Assembly (NCBI GenBank): GCA_903813345.2
Contig: CAIIXF020000008.1
Coordinates: 34,556,867 to 34,620,866 of the forward strand
Direction: 5' to 3'
DNA length: 64,000 nucleotides
DNA from: Owenia fusiformis
Taxonomy: Eukaryota > Annelida > Polychaeta > Sabellida > Oweniidae
Under the pieces are notes generated by a model, which did no database searches, was not told the origin of the DNA, and saw only the letters and a program-made list of their open reading frames with translations. A program made the translations under genes and the position numbers. How positions within the stretch are numbered: position 1 is the first letter of the stretch; each line of letters starts with the position of its first letter. This document shows, piece by piece, positions 13,201 through 28,200 of the stretch.

Positions 13201-16200
13201 CAGAGGTTATGCACTACTAAATTATTACTGCTGAATAATATAACAAACTCATTTCAAGACTACATGCATAATTTCCTTTGACCTTACATTTACCCCTAAT
13301 ATATTAGTAATAAAACATCTAGTTGTTGATAAGGGAAATTAAATCATTCAAACAAATTTCTATTACACCTGCTTTATGATCGTAAACTCATTTTTATTAT
13401 TAGGCTATTAAGGTATGCAGAGTCAAATCAATAACCAGCTAAATCAACCATACCTTTTACACATAGGCTTACTTAGACCTTTGATAATTTTTCATACTCT
13501 GCCCACCTAAAGAGAGACTAGACAATCCTCATGACTCAGATGAAACATCAAGTTTTTTGATTTCTTACATCAGTTTCCTCCCTGTTTTTTATTATTTCTT
13601 GCATCAGTTTCCTACCTGTTTTTTTATTATTTCTTGCATCAGTTTCCTACCTGTTTTTTTTTATTTCTTGCATCAGTTTCCCTCAAATTGTTCAGTTTAC
13701 CTTTCCAATAAACTTTGACACCTTTTGCAACATTAAAGAGGCTCTATAAGATAACCATGAGTTGATGTCAATTCTGCATGGAAACCTAGTTATGTTACCT
13801 ATGGCATCATAAATCTGTTTTTTGGTGTTGCAAAATATGAAAGGGTTATTAAAAGAAATTAGTACATGAATATTCTGGGTAGAATATAATGTGATAAAAT
13901 ATAGTGTGTCCATGTCCACTGCATAAGAGATGTGTTCACTGAGAGAGGTGTTCACTTGAGAGAGATATTCACTGAGAGAGGTGTTCATTTGGGAAAATGT
14001 TACATGAAAGGTGTTTACTAAGAGATGTGTTCACAAAAAGACACATAAGAAAAAGTGAAAGAAATGTGTATTCATAATAAAAGTGTTCATAAAAGAGAAC
14101 TTACGAGTTTCAAAGAACTCATGAAAAAATGTATACAAAAATATGTATGTATACGAGGGGTGTTCAAAAAATGATAAAGATTGTGTTCACATGTGAAAAA
14201 AATGAAATAGATGTAAATATGCATAAAAAGAGTTGTTCAATGATATTAGAGATTTCTACTAAAATAATATCATATTCACATGACAGCAAATGTTAATATA
14301 CAGTGTATATTCAGTAACTGTTTAAAAACTAAACATTTCAAAAATATTTCCAGCATGATGAATTGACGAAACATATTGGAGAAGAGACCCCATTCATATT
14401 CCTGCGTCTAAATATTTTACGCGAGCAGTTGGAAAGAGAACTAAAAATGACAAACCTACCATTTACACAAGATATAGAGGTATGTATGAAATATTCTGTG
14501 ATACACTATACCTATAAAAAGTGTTTGTTAGATTCTGCATCAATTTAAATGATACAGGACTGTTAAATGATAGCTCCCATTTCTGGTCAAAAATTATTGT
14601 GACTAGAAACAAGATCGTTTTTTAGTTTCGGAGAATACAAAGCAGTGGTTGGGCTGACATTGTGAAAATATTGACAAAAATGCCAATTTTCCAAAATGAG
14701 ACAACAGTGTAAATTGCCATTATGGGCCATTAAATGGATAATTACTTTTGCTCTGAAAAGTGGCAGTTTTCATTTTTCCAAAAATTGATGTTGAATGGAC
14801 AAATGTGCAGATGGATTTGTGGGTAATTTCAAAAGCGGAGCCAATAAGAATCATGTTGATGTTTTAAATTATTTGTTTAACCATTTGTTAATTTATTTAT
14901 ATTTCAGAGAGCCATTGATGACTGGGTATTCATGTGTTTCTTTGTTGGCAATGATTTCTTGCCTCATCTACCCTCATTATCTATACGGTAAGACACTCAC
15001 TCTTAAAAAGACTCTTTGCAAGAGCCCCTCTACAAATGAGATAATTTTTGACCAAGCCTTTATCAAATCAGGAGATGCCTTAAGTAGCTTTTACATTTAC
15101 TTTACATTCACGCTTCTGAAAAGCTTCATTTTTGATCATTAAGACCTTATTTGGACTGAAATTATGAAATTGTCTGTAAGAGTAAATAGTGCAGTCTTTA
15201 TCAAATGTGTTAACCTGAATAGATGTTCTGAGTATTTTAAAGCGATTTACAGTTTAAATTACATTTATAACGATTAACGATTTGGGCATTTTTCACTCAT
15301 AAGTCATTTAATAATTTGAGTTTAAAATACATAAAATTAATTAATGTCATATAGACCAATCAGATCACTAGAAATATCACCATCATGGAATAATTTTTAT
15401 TACTTTACAGAGAAGGTGCTGTAGATAGGCTAATTAGGTTATACAAAAGTGCAGTCTATAAAACAGGGGTAAGATATTTACAGTAATGAAGAACACCTGA
15501 TATCCTAGTACAGTAGTAGTAGTACACTAAATTATATTGCTGGTAATTGTAAAAACTGTTGAAGGACCCTGGTGTTCTGTGCTCATTTTCACAAACCTTC
15601 ATGAAAAGAAGTTGTTATTTCACAGAATTAAATGAAAAATCATTGATACTGACTGACTTCAAGACTATTTGCTCGAGTGATTTCCACATTCACACATTTG
15701 ACTTCATCAAAGGTTTTGTGGGTCAAGATAATTTTACAATGTTTTGTTTTCCCATTTTTTGAATTGGAAGCCCTGTCCAATTATAACCATATGATTAAAG
15801 CCACTAGTTTAACAAGTGTGTATGTTTTATAAGTAATTTCATCAAGAATTCTATGAATAATCAAAATCAAACTCTCTTATAAAAGGGAACTTTAATTCGC
15901 TTTCAGGGCTATTTAACAGAACATGGCAAAGTTCATTTAGACAGAGTACAACTTGTGCTGACTGAACTAGGACAAATGGAAGATGAAATATTCAAGAAAA
16001 GGCGAGAGACAGATTTGAGCTTCAGGCGGAGAGACAAGTTAAAGAAACAAAGAATGAAGAAGTTTTCCAAGCGTGATAGGCCGAGATATGAGCTTGGTGG
16101 ACAGTATGCTCCTCAGGTATTTTTGTGTTTACTTGAACTTTGTTGGCTTGCTCTATGTCCTGAAATGTTAGAATGAGTTAACTTAAAGAACCTGGTTTAA

Positions 16201-19200
16201 TCATTGAATTTACTACGTTTATAGGCTGAATGTGAATTAGGTGAACTTTGTTGGAGTGTTTTTAACCAATATTGTTTTTGGTTTTATGTGTTATGCTTAT
16301 TTATGTTTGGTTTATATATGTAATATCTGTACTTTTGCTCTTTCAATGTTAGAATCAATTTACGTTAGCAAGATCTAAAATCTTGTTACAAAATACTCTA
16401 AAAATGTAGATTTCCATGTTGTTAGCATTGAAACACTAAAGTATAAATACTTTACCCCAAAATTTATGTTTGAAAAAACTCAATAATGAGTTCTGAAAAC
16501 ATTGATATATTCATAGAAGATTTGCAAGATCTATTTTTAAGTAAAAATAAGAAAACTGTAATTAAGATTCTCTTCCATATCTCTAGCCAGTAGGTCGAGG
16601 TCGGGGTCGTGGCAATGGTCCAGCGCCAATCTCCAATCCCCGTCAGACAGCCTATGAGGGCAGAATGGGGCGGAGCTACAACACTCAGGGTGATTCTTCC
16701 AATGAACAAGCTGCAAATGCTCTCAGAGCTATGATGGTAAGAACTCATCTATATATTTTTATGTGTAAGAATTTGGTCCAATAAATGTAAATGTAAAGGT
16801 GTAAAACTTAAAAAAAATGTTTTAAAAAGGTCAGGTTTAGAGGTCACATAACTCAGTACATTGTAAAACCTATAATGTTTTTTGCATTTTCTTAATTTCT
16901 CAATTTCATTATCACCCATTGACTGGCTTATAAGAAAACTTGAAATGTGAAACCTCCTTATACAAACACTTTGGCCTAGTTTCTGTGACTTGTGAATTAG
17001 ACAGGTTTTACTGTGTATATGACTATTACTTCTCTTTTCAGAAATCTCCAGAAGAGCAGGGCAAGAAGAGATCCATTGATGAAGTCGAGAAAGAGGAGTC
17101 TGATTCAGAACCAGAAGATGAAGTCAAGTATGCCTGAAAAATATTGATTTATTTAGTGTTTTTCCCCCATCAAAAGGTTTCAATTCGTGAAATCAAAAAC
17201 ACTAATTTTTAACAAGTTATTTTCATAGCCACCCTTTCTAAGTCAGTCTATAATTTTTTTTATGAATTTTTTCAATAAAAACTATTTATGATGATAAAAT
17301 GTGCTATGTATGAATAAACGCAATGTACATATGGTTATTTCTGGATTGTAGATTATGGGAAGATGGCTGGAAGGAACGTTACTACGAGTCTAAGTTTGAT
17401 GTCGCTGCTGATGACGTGGCCTTCAGACATAATGTCGCCAATGCCTATGTGACTGGTCTCTGTTGGGTGTTTGCATATTACTATCAGGTAATGATTTCTA
17501 TATAGGTAATGATTCCTATATATACATAATGTCGCCAATGCCTATGTGACTGGTCTCTGTTGGGTGTTTGCATATTACTATCAGGTAATGATTTCTATAT
17601 AGACATAATGTCGCCAATGCCTATGTTACTGGTCTTTGTTGGGTGTTTGCATATTACTATCAGGTAATGATTTCTATATAGGTAATGATTCCTATATATA
17701 CATAATGTCGCCAATGCCTATGTGACTGGTCTCTGTTGGGTGTTTGCATATTACTATCAGGTAATGATTTCTATATAGACATAATGTCGCCAATGCCTAT
17801 GTTACTGGTCTTTGTTGGGTGTTTGCATATTACTATCAGGTAATGATTTCTATATAGGTAATGATTCCTATATATACATAATGTCGCCAATGCCTATGTG
17901 ACTGGTCTCTGTTGGGTGTTTGCATATTACTATCAGGTAATGATTTCTATATAGGTAATGATTCCTATATATACATAATGTTGCCAATGCCTATGTGACT
18001 GGTCTCTGTTGGGTGTTTGCATATTACTACCAGGTAATGATTCCTATATATACACCTCGCCAATAAATCATAGCCCTTTTGATACATCTGTAGTCTAGCA
18101 TCAAGGCTCTTTCTGTCCAAAAATACCTTAATTCAAGACTAATGGAAGAAAGGGGATACATTGACCATATTTATGATGTCATTTTTTGTGGGTAGCAATG
18201 TTAATCCTATTTCTGCAAGGATAATACCAATATGGTGCATGTTTTACGGGATTTGCGATTTAACTGTTTGTGGGTCAATATTTGTGAACAAAGTTGAGAA
18301 AATATAAGTTGATCCCATTTGTGCAATGAAACTAATGAAAGTAATGACATCATAACCAATGTTAGTTTGCCAATTCATTATTCAGTTAGATTTCAGATCA
18401 AGAACGAATTATTAGTACTTGTTTAGGATTTTAACTCCAAATGTTATTAGCTTAACTCTTACATTTGTTCTTTCATTTTCAGGGATGTCCAAGTTGGAAG
18501 TGGTATTTCCCATACCATTACGCTCCCTTTGCCTCAGATTTTGTAAATATTGGAGACCTGCCGAATACATTTGAAAAGGGAACTGCTCCAGTAAGTATTG
18601 CTCTTTAAATATTGGTTACAAGTTGATTTGGTACAAGAATCTGATTTTACCTTTCTAAAGAATCTACATGTGCAATGTTGAATTTCATAATGGAAGTACA
18701 AAGCCAATATAATTTGGGCTATTCGGCACTGTTCCGACACCGTTCTGGCACCGAAACCTTTCCACACCAAAATTTGGCACCGGACTAGTCAGTCCATTTG
18801 GTGCTGAAACGGCACCGAAATTTGCCACCGAAACGGCGTCGAAAATCAGATTGCATTTTGGGAGTGTATGTAAAAGCGTGTGAAAATGATTAAAATAATT
18901 TACTGAGATTACATTAGATTATGTTTATTATAATAGAGAGGTTTCGCACAACTGCTTATAGCCAAAAACGTATCCCCAACTGTGTCTTATTATAATTGAA
19001 CTGATGCACATAAATCTGGTAAATGCATTACAGATTTTAGATATGGCTTATAACATTGTGTGATCACATATATGTTTCGTTATACCATACAAAATTATTT
19101 ACTCCATGCAATGGATATATCATTTGCGGGTAACTTTCACTTCTGTTTGAAGTCCAATTACGCTGGGAAGAAAAGCTATTGAAAATGGCGCCGGAGTATC

Positions 19201-22200
19201 ATACTTCAAAATGTACCATTTCTTGTTTAACTTTCTAATGGCCCGACATAGTGACACGATAATATTTACACATGGTTTCAGCATAAATATGAAGGTATAC
19301 ATGAGATGATTGATGTATTTGGTCTTTTTAATTCTTTTATAAAAAATAATGTTTAATTATTTTGTCCGCTGTGACGGAGCAGTTGCAAATGTGAACTGTG
19401 AAAATGCTCCGTCACAGCGGACAAAAAATATTAATATTATTTTTTATAAAAAAAATTAAAAAGACCCAATGCATTAATATCTCATTAATACATTCAGAGT
19501 TATGGTGAACACATATGTATTGTTAATATTATCGTGTCACTATATCATGCCATTAAAAAGTTAAAAAAGAAATGGTACATTTTAGAGTTTGATACGCTAG
19601 CGCCGTTTCCAATAGATTTTACTCCTAGCGTTATTGGACTTCAAACAGAAGTGAATGTTACACGCAAATGATATATCCATTGCATGAGTTAAAAAATAAA
19701 TCGTGAAGCATTCTTAGTGTTTTTATGAAAAATAGCATGCTCCGTCACAGCGGACAAATCTTTCGTTACCAGCCTGTGGTGATTACCTCTCTATTGTTAT
19801 TCTCTGGGAGTAAAGTATCTTGGATAATACAGTTAAGCTGTTGCTATGGTAATCCTAATTTTATCTATCTGAGGCTATTACAGTACCGATGATATGATTA
19901 GTGAAATGTTAAACTCTTAGTTTGTTACAAAAATTGGACCAAAGCAAGATTACCCTGTGTGATTCCAACCCGATCCGGTTCCATGGTGCTATTATAGTAA
20001 CATTGTTTGTATTTTGTTTATTTAATATGGTAACATATTTCTGTTTTCAGTTCAAGCCACTAGAACAGTTAATGGGAGTTTTCCCAGCTGCTAGCAAGAA
20101 ACATTTGCCAGAGACTTGGCAGATTCTAATGACTGACCCAGTAAGTAGTAATACATTCCAATCATTTGAATTCACTTCTTTAAAAGACAGCGGCACTCTA
20201 TTGTTCTGGCTGCATCCAAGGGAGCAGTACAGAAAAGGCTCTAAGTCTCCTAAACTGGCCAACACTTGAATCCAGACCAGTGTAGTCATTAACGGCCTTC
20301 CCGGCGGACATTGTCCAGTAGATTGAGCCCCGGTCCGGCAATGTTTGCAAAAGTGCCGGTCATTTGGACCAGCATGATATTTAATCGCCTACCTAGCGGT
20401 AGAATTCATGTCCGTGCTGTTATTCTCCAAATAATTAGAGTTGTCGATGATTAAATCGCCAGATTTAAGTTATTAACAAGAATTCATAAAAACATTTTTT
20501 TGTTTTTAATTTTTTTCTAAGAACAACCGTTTATAAACCGGTAAAGCAAAATGATACATTAAATTACCGAACGTACAATATAAAATGTTTCGAAAGTCGA
20601 TATAGCGAATCAATTTCTAGCTAGTTTTAGATTGCTTCTGGTATGTTTACATTCACTGTGACATTTCAATCAATATCTTGGATATCCCAGGGGCGGATCT
20701 GGAAACCAACAAGGGGGGGCCCAAAGGACCTTATACACCCTCCATTGGGATCTCCCCATGGGAAAAAAATGATTCATCTGATTTTTCAAAATGAGTATTC
20801 TGCTTCAATTATTACATTTATATGCACACTAGTATCTTGTTGACCTATATTCAGCACTGTATTGATGTATAGGCCACTTATTAGGGTCATAATTCAATCA
20901 TGAAGTGTAGAGGCATAGATTCCAAACCAGGAAGTATTTTTGTGTCTGTCAAAATCCATTTACATCCTACGCATCCCTGCATCTTATCCAAATATGTTAC
21001 TACATAATGAAATATAATAGTATAATCTTTGGTTTTACAAACTTGTATGATATTTGATAAGTGTAAAAGTTGTTTTTGGATCATTTTTCTATAGCCATTT
21101 TGTAGGGAAAAAAATGATGAAAAAATGTACAATCTTTTAATTTTAAGTATGACCTGAATCGATTGCAAACTTCATATTTGCACATTTGATGAGATAAACC
21201 ATTTGTGTCGTTTTGTGAAATTATTAAGTTTGCAATTGATTCAGGTCATAGTGTATTTTTGGTATTTCTGTGATAATCAATGGAAACCAATGGCCTCTAT
21301 TTGGATCTGCTGATATCCTCATGTTAAGTCAATGGTGTACAGCCCCATGTAAGTCAATACAACCTTGCTGAACGAAATGATCCCTATCTCAGCTTATGTG
21401 TGTCCAAGCACTTTAATATTTTCCAAAGTATTATATGACATTTTATTCTTCATGTTACACCTACGAATGATTCATTTTGACCATAGGGATATTTGCCAAT
21501 AATTGCACCTTGTCCTTTCAGGTCCGAGAAAAAAACATCTGCACTTGCGCGTAAAAAAATTTTGGGCCCCTAAAACCAAAAAGTGGGAAATTTTGAGGCC
21601 CATTTTCTTCAAAATTTGGCCTGAAATTAAAAAATAAGGCCTTTTTTTGGCCCAATTTTTTTTTCTGGGCCAATCCAGGCCCCCAGCCCCCCCCCCCCCC
21701 CCCTAATCCGCCAGTGTATCCTCCATGGATTCCAAGGATTCCACTAAGATCAGAGAAGCACTTTTAGTCTTTCTTGTCTTAAATCAGTATCATTAAATAA
21801 AAGGGTCCTTAAAAGGTCCTCAAAGGTCCTCAATGTCCACATTAATTTCATTTTCCGAGTCATACTCACTGTAAGTGTTTTCAAATTCATCACAACTGTC
21901 ATAATCAGAGGTTACATGTTCTTCAGATCATTCATTTAATGATACTGATTTAATTTTAAACATGACTCATAAAACAATTTGTTGATATATTGTTCTTTAT
22001 TGTTTAACAAGATTTTGATTGACCGGCCACATTTCATACGGACCAGGGACTTTTTTGAGGTGCTGGTCATTTTGTCCAGGCTATTTTGATACGGACCACT
22101 TAACTTTGATGATCAACAGGTCCGTATGACCAGTCTCTTTTTCCCCCTTAATGACTACACTGATCCAGACGTAGAATACAATCAAATAATTTTATGTTCA

Positions 22201-25200
22201 AAGTTGCCAATGGTACAAGTCCCTCATATATCACAGACATTTTTGATAAGTATAGTAATGTTAGGAATAGAAACTTGAGATACATTGATCCATTCAAAAT
22301 GCCCATAAGATACTCTGCTAGATTTTCATCCTCAGCAATACCTTCTGCAATCTCAAAATGGCTAGAGCTCCCCCTTCTATTAAAACCAAGAAAACTCTTC
22401 ATAATTTCAAAAAACACCAACGGCTTTTCCTCCAAAACCCCTCTAAAATTTTGACCACAAGTCAACTCAATCTTTCTAGACGGCATGAGATAGTGGTAAA
22501 TAAAGTAAGAGCTGACTTATTTTTTAAAGCTCAATTTTATGCCAATAATTTTAACTCTGTTGACAGCCCTAATTGTGCTTGTGGCAGCTCTCAAACCTTA
22601 AAGCATATTCTTTTCCAGTGCAATCACTTAACCTTAGAAAGACAGGATCTCTGGGATAAACTTGCTGAATTAGAACCTTCTCTCAATAATAATCTTCCCC
22701 AGTATGATTTTATCTCCATTTTGAAAACAAACTTAAGCATAGATGTAAACTCTAAAGCCATTTCACTGATACTTGACTTCATTATAGACAATAGCTAATT
22801 CCCTCCCTCATGTCTCTCTTTCTGATATCCTGTTGTCCTGTCACACCTGCTCCGGTCCGGGACCCTGTCTGCCTGCCATCCCCAGCCTCTCACCATTCCT
22901 ATATAATGCCCTCTGGCGATTTAGGGATGTTATTGTAATTGTATTTTAAACTATGTCAACGAAATAAATAAATAATAATAATAAAAAAAAAACTGACCCA
23001 GTAAGTAGTAATACATTCCAATCATTTGAATTCACTTCTTTAAAAGACTTCATCCTCACTTTTTGTCAGGAAATAGTCCTTTGATGATGGTCATGTAAGC
23101 TTTAAGGAATTATTCGAAATCAGAAACATGATTTCCTTCAAGTATATATGATTCATAATAAGCGATATAGATATGCTGACACAATACTACTTACTGGGTC
23201 AGTTTTTTTTTTTAATTATTATTATTTATTTATTTCGTTGATATAGTTTAAAATACAATTACAATAGCATCCCTAAATCTGCTAGTAAGAAACACTTGCC
23301 AGAGACTTGGCAGATTCTAATGACTGACCCAGTAAGTAGTAATACATTCCAATCATTTGAATTCACTTCTTTAAAAGACAGTTTCATCCTCACTTTTTGT
23401 AAGGAAATAATCCTTTGATGATGGTCACGTAAGCTTTAAGGAATTATTCTAAATCAGAATCATGATTTCCTGCAAGTATATATGATTCATAATAAGCGAT
23501 AGAGCAATGCTGACACAATACCCCGTAATGTGAAATACTTGATAAATATAAGACATGAGGCTGCATTCAGGTACATTTAACAAAATGGCTTTTATTTATC
23601 CCATATTTGAAATATACATATAAATCAGAGAATGATCTTCTAACTGAACGCATTTTTCCAAATATAAAAAATTTGACACTTCTCATAAGGAATATTGAAT
23701 AATTTCAAATGAGCTATTAATTACCTACTTAAAAAACACAGTTAAATGGTAAATACACATTTCAGTTAATGAAATGAATGCTCGGGTTGGCAGCCATATT
23801 GAAAACATAAACCCGTCTGTCTTATTTACAATGCAAAGGTTACATTTTACTCTAAACAAACAATGTCAGCAGAAAAGCTACAACATTACTTTGACTAAAT
23901 GGGAGTAATGGGAGTCATAATTTATTTAAAGGGGTCATAAGCTCACAAAATAAGTATAATTCATTAAAATATTGAGTTTATTGTTAAAAAGATTAGTTGG
24001 GTTACATATGTCCTCGATAGATGCATAAACAAACATATTCATTCCAATTTTGAGACCTCCACTCTGGCTCAGAATTGTGTAAGTCGCCATATTGCCTTCT
24101 TTTTTGCACTGTGCATGCGTGCATAATTAATGAATGACATCACATCGACAGAGATCGGGGATCAAGTTTGACTGAGAAAAAAGAAAACTGGTAAAATAAA
24201 ATTGAAAAGATCCAAACATAACAGCCCAAAATCATGTCAATGATCACTATTTCACATCAAATCAATGTAGGATGTAAGGTGTAACATTTTTTATGTTATT
24301 TAACACTTACATTAAGCATAGCTTGTAAAGAAATCAGGTTTAAACTACGATTTTGACTTGACAAAAAAATATGAAAAGAAAGAAATTGTGAATTAAAAAA
24401 AAATTATTTGGGGTTTTATTTTTTGAGATTTTGTCATTATACACTTCAGTGTTTTAATTTTAACAGGAAATATTTCTCAGTTCAACTTAGGAAAATAAAA
24501 ACTGATTGAAATTCACGAACACATAGACCGGAAGTTGCCAATGTAATTGAGCAGAACTGAAGATAGCGGATTACTTTTTAATTTTGAAATCAAATATTGC
24601 TGTAAACATCAAAATTCATCCTTTATATGGTAAGAAATCGTTTAGATACAGTAAAGAGACATACACAATACATAAAGGATTGGGTGTAAAGTGGTAATAT
24701 GCCACCATTATCAATTAATAAGTCATTACATCATAAATCAATAATCTCTGGTGTTGTTTTCATAAAGTATCTTCAAGATCGGGAGTCAAACTTGGACAAT
24801 ATTTTGTATTTTTCAGCTTATTAATTTAATTTTGTCTGGAATGAATGAATATGTTTAAATAAATCGAGTTGGTCAGTTGTTGAGTTTGTATGTTTGCGAG
24901 GCATATTTTACCATCTTTCTTGGGTCCTAATATGGCGACTAACGTCGATATGACGTCACACTTCCGGTGACCTTGATGCAAAATGGCCATCTCCATCAAC
25001 TATGTCAGTGGGTCAATTGATAGTATTCTTTTCAATATAATCACTTAACCCGTAACATATTTTTTTTAAAGTTTTTTTTTATTTCCTCAATCATACATAA
25101 AGCTACATATTGAGATGAACTGAGAGCCAACCATTTGTTCTGCTTTAACTTACTTATTACATCACCTTGTATTCTAGCATTAAAAATGCAAAACCTAAAA

Positions 25201-28200
25201 GTTTTTTGATTTTTACACCACATGGTTAATATATTTTACATCAATGTCAGAGACATGAAAATTTATTGTACATTATTTACAGACAAATTTCATTCATTTC
25301 AGAAACCAGTGATCTTCTTAACAGGATACCAAATCCTAATTATGCCAGTTTTGACCAAATTGTCTCAATATTTCACCTTTGTGGCAATGGTGCAAACTGA
25401 TGCACTAGGATGGCACTTATTCATAATTTTCACAGAATGGCATGTCATTTTCAGATTTTCAACAGAATGGCATGGTCATTTGCAACTCTGTCTCTAATAC
25501 TGAGGACGCATTTGGCAACCATATATTTAAGTGAAATTCTAAACTAATTTGCACATCTAACATTTATATGCAGTATATTTATATATATCCAATATTTTAT
25601 GTACAGTTCAACATACATTACAATAAGCCATATATGATTTATACAAGTCTTATATAATTATGCACAGGTATATTCTAAAAGACTCATCTGTGGTTGAAAA
25701 GGTTTCATTGAAAATATGTTCTTTTAGTAATTTTCTAGCTTTTAGGTGATTTTGTAGAATCAAAATAGTTTGCAATGTGTGAAAAGAATTTAAGCCCAAG
25801 ACTCAATGCATTGTAGCTGCTTTATTCCACTTAAGCGTTGTTTCCTTAAATTTTGCATTCCTGCTGCGCAGTCATGCAAAGATTTAGAAACAACACCTTC
25901 ATGGTATCAGATTTAGCAAACAAGTCCATGGCTTAAATCCTTTAACATGACATTTTTGTTGTGATTAATCATTTTATGACACTTGAAAAACAGCTTTCAT
26001 GTTTAAAAACACACTTCATATATGTACATGGTGGATATAAAAGCAGCAACAAGGAGCGCGCCGAGTCATATCCCCTGATCCTGGGCCTGTCGTAAAATGA
26101 AAGCTTCGAATGTGTTATAGCATTTAAACATGTACAGGGTGGTCCAAAAAATCATTTACACTTTTGACAATGTAGCATTTTCTAACAACTGGAAAATCTC
26201 CCAATTTTTTCATAGACCTGACCTACAGCCATGTAAGATGTGTGTGGTGTAAGTTTTATGTTGATATACCACCATAATGAGAGCACGGCCCAATAGTTTG
26301 TGATGTGCTTAATCCAAGGTCTTTGCTGCTGAATCGCTGTAGTTAATTGCGGATTGAAGTTTGTAATGACCTTCAACTAATGGAAATGCACTTTTTGGCT
26401 CAGGTTTAGCCTTCTGAGCATCAAATATGTGATGTAGAGAGGTTGACTGGTGAAAGTTAGGTCATAGTGGTGATACTGGACCGTACTGGTTTAAGGATGC
26501 TAATAGACATTCATTTCCTGTAGACATGGACTGATACATTGAAGTTATGAGAAGAAAATTCACTCTGGCACTGGAGCAGAAGCTACTGGTTGCAGTGTAT
26601 GCCCTAAGGATTCCAGAGCTGCTGGTCAAAAAGGCATTACTGACCAGTTGCAATGTTATTTTCCTATACCTAGTGAAAAAATCAACTGTTCAGTATCAAA
26701 AGTAACCAGATAATGTCAGCTGTCCGACCAGCTGTCCGACGCTTAAGGCGTGCCCTGACTGGTTGACATGGTTACTATTATCAATCACTTTTATTTAAGA
26801 TTCCACTTCTGGTTTGACTTTTAATGCTTTCTTATAATCGTCAAATGATTTCTATTAGAAACATTTTCATAAAAAGTCTCACACTATCAGAATTTTGTCG
26901 ACTCTAGCAGCCAGTGAAATTAGTTTCAATTTCACCCACTAGGTGTTTCCACGTTGAAATTGAAAAATCTCATAAGTTTGACTGCTTGTATAGAATTAGA
27001 GATTTAAACGATTTGTCAGTTCTACTGGCTGTTGCCATATGCATACATTTAATAAAATGGGAATAAGGAAGAAGATGTTAGACCAAACTTCCCCCTGATA
27101 GCTCAGAAAAGGTAAAATTTCTCTATTTTCTCTTCACATTCCTTGTTGCTGCTTTAATATGTACCCCAGTTGAAAAATTACAAATATTATGTCCCTGTCG
27201 ATTATACAGGTGCTTTGCAATTACACTATAAAAACAAAGATTGGATAAAATGTGATCTTAAATTGAACTTCCACTTTAGGAGTCTTTTTTCAAATACCAA
27301 AATTTCAAAAACACCTCAATGTCAATGAATACTCCCATTGGTTGAATGTCTACATGTAGTGGAAATTAATCATGTTTTTAAATTGTTGAGTCTGTAATGT
27401 TGAAAATTAAGATTATTATTTTAACATTTTTTATTCTGTAGTATATTTCATGAGATGGGCATAAGTATCTAGACATTTGTGGTTTAATAATGGTTTGTGT
27501 GATGTTACAATGTTCGTTTCCATAGTACATGTGCAACAAGACTTGATGTGTATTGTGTATGATGAATCTAGTTTTTGTTAAAATGTTTCTCCAATTCTTT
27601 ACGCTGATCGGAGTATTTAATAGCCTTATCAATCTCATCTTTGTTAGAGTATCCAATACAAATTTTGTTTAGTGTGGTTGCTATGTCTGGATGTGGCTGG
27701 TCTCTGTAAATCTCTCTGTACATGTTCAGACTCTGATTGTAGCGTTGAATAGCCTGGTCATATTCACTTTTACTCCAATATGCATCACCAATGCTGCTTA
27801 GTATACTTGCTATGTCTGGATGTGACTGGTCTCCATATATCTCTCTGTACATGTCCAGACTCTGATTGTAGTATTGAATAGCCTTGTCATGTTCACCTTT
27901 ACTCCTGTATGCAACACCAATGTTGTGTAGTGTCATTGCTATGTCAGAATGTGCCTTGTCTCCATATGTCTCTCTATACATGTCTAGACTCTGATTGTAG
28001 TATTGAATAGCCTGGTCATGTTCACCATTACTCCAGTATGCAATTCCAATGTTGTTTAGTGTCCTTGCTATGTCTGGATGTGACTGGTCTCCATATATCT
28101 CTCTGTACATGTCCAGACTCTGATTGTAGTATTGAATAGCCTGGTCATGTTCACCTTTACTCCTGTATGCATTACCAATGTTGTTTAGTGTCCTTGCTAT

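Larger units (their letters stand above)
20189..22991 (+). mobile_element. 5'-truncated non-LTR retrotransposon (LINE), split by a hAT element
   Basis: The 3' end of a LINE ORF2 reads [16 protein letters not shown] at 20230-20277, is interrupted, and resumes at 22171 with [15 protein letters not shown]. It continues (with a frame change near 22430) to a C-terminal Cys-rich motif, [16 protein letters not shown] (CX1CX7HX4C type), as in the ORF2 tails of several LINE clades. It ends with an (AATA)n/A-rich tail at about 22965-22991. The target, 57 bp including the XRN2 exon 17 5' splice site, is present on both sides (20132-20188 and 22992-23048). Dead copy. Confidence 0.8.

Noticed and set aside
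14795-15142. 115-codon plus-strand frame
   Set aside because: It crosses the true XRN2 exon 10 in another frame; the conserved [12 protein letters not shown] frame is the real one.
19922-20289. 115-codon plus frame and 80-codon minus frame near exon 17
   Set aside because: The plus frame is intron, exon 17 and LINE read through; only the exon 17 part is coding. The minus frame is its shadow.
24000-24960. Possible large foldback element in intron 17
   Set aside because: Only a short inverted match (AAACATATTCATTCCA type) was found; ends and target duplication could not be defined.
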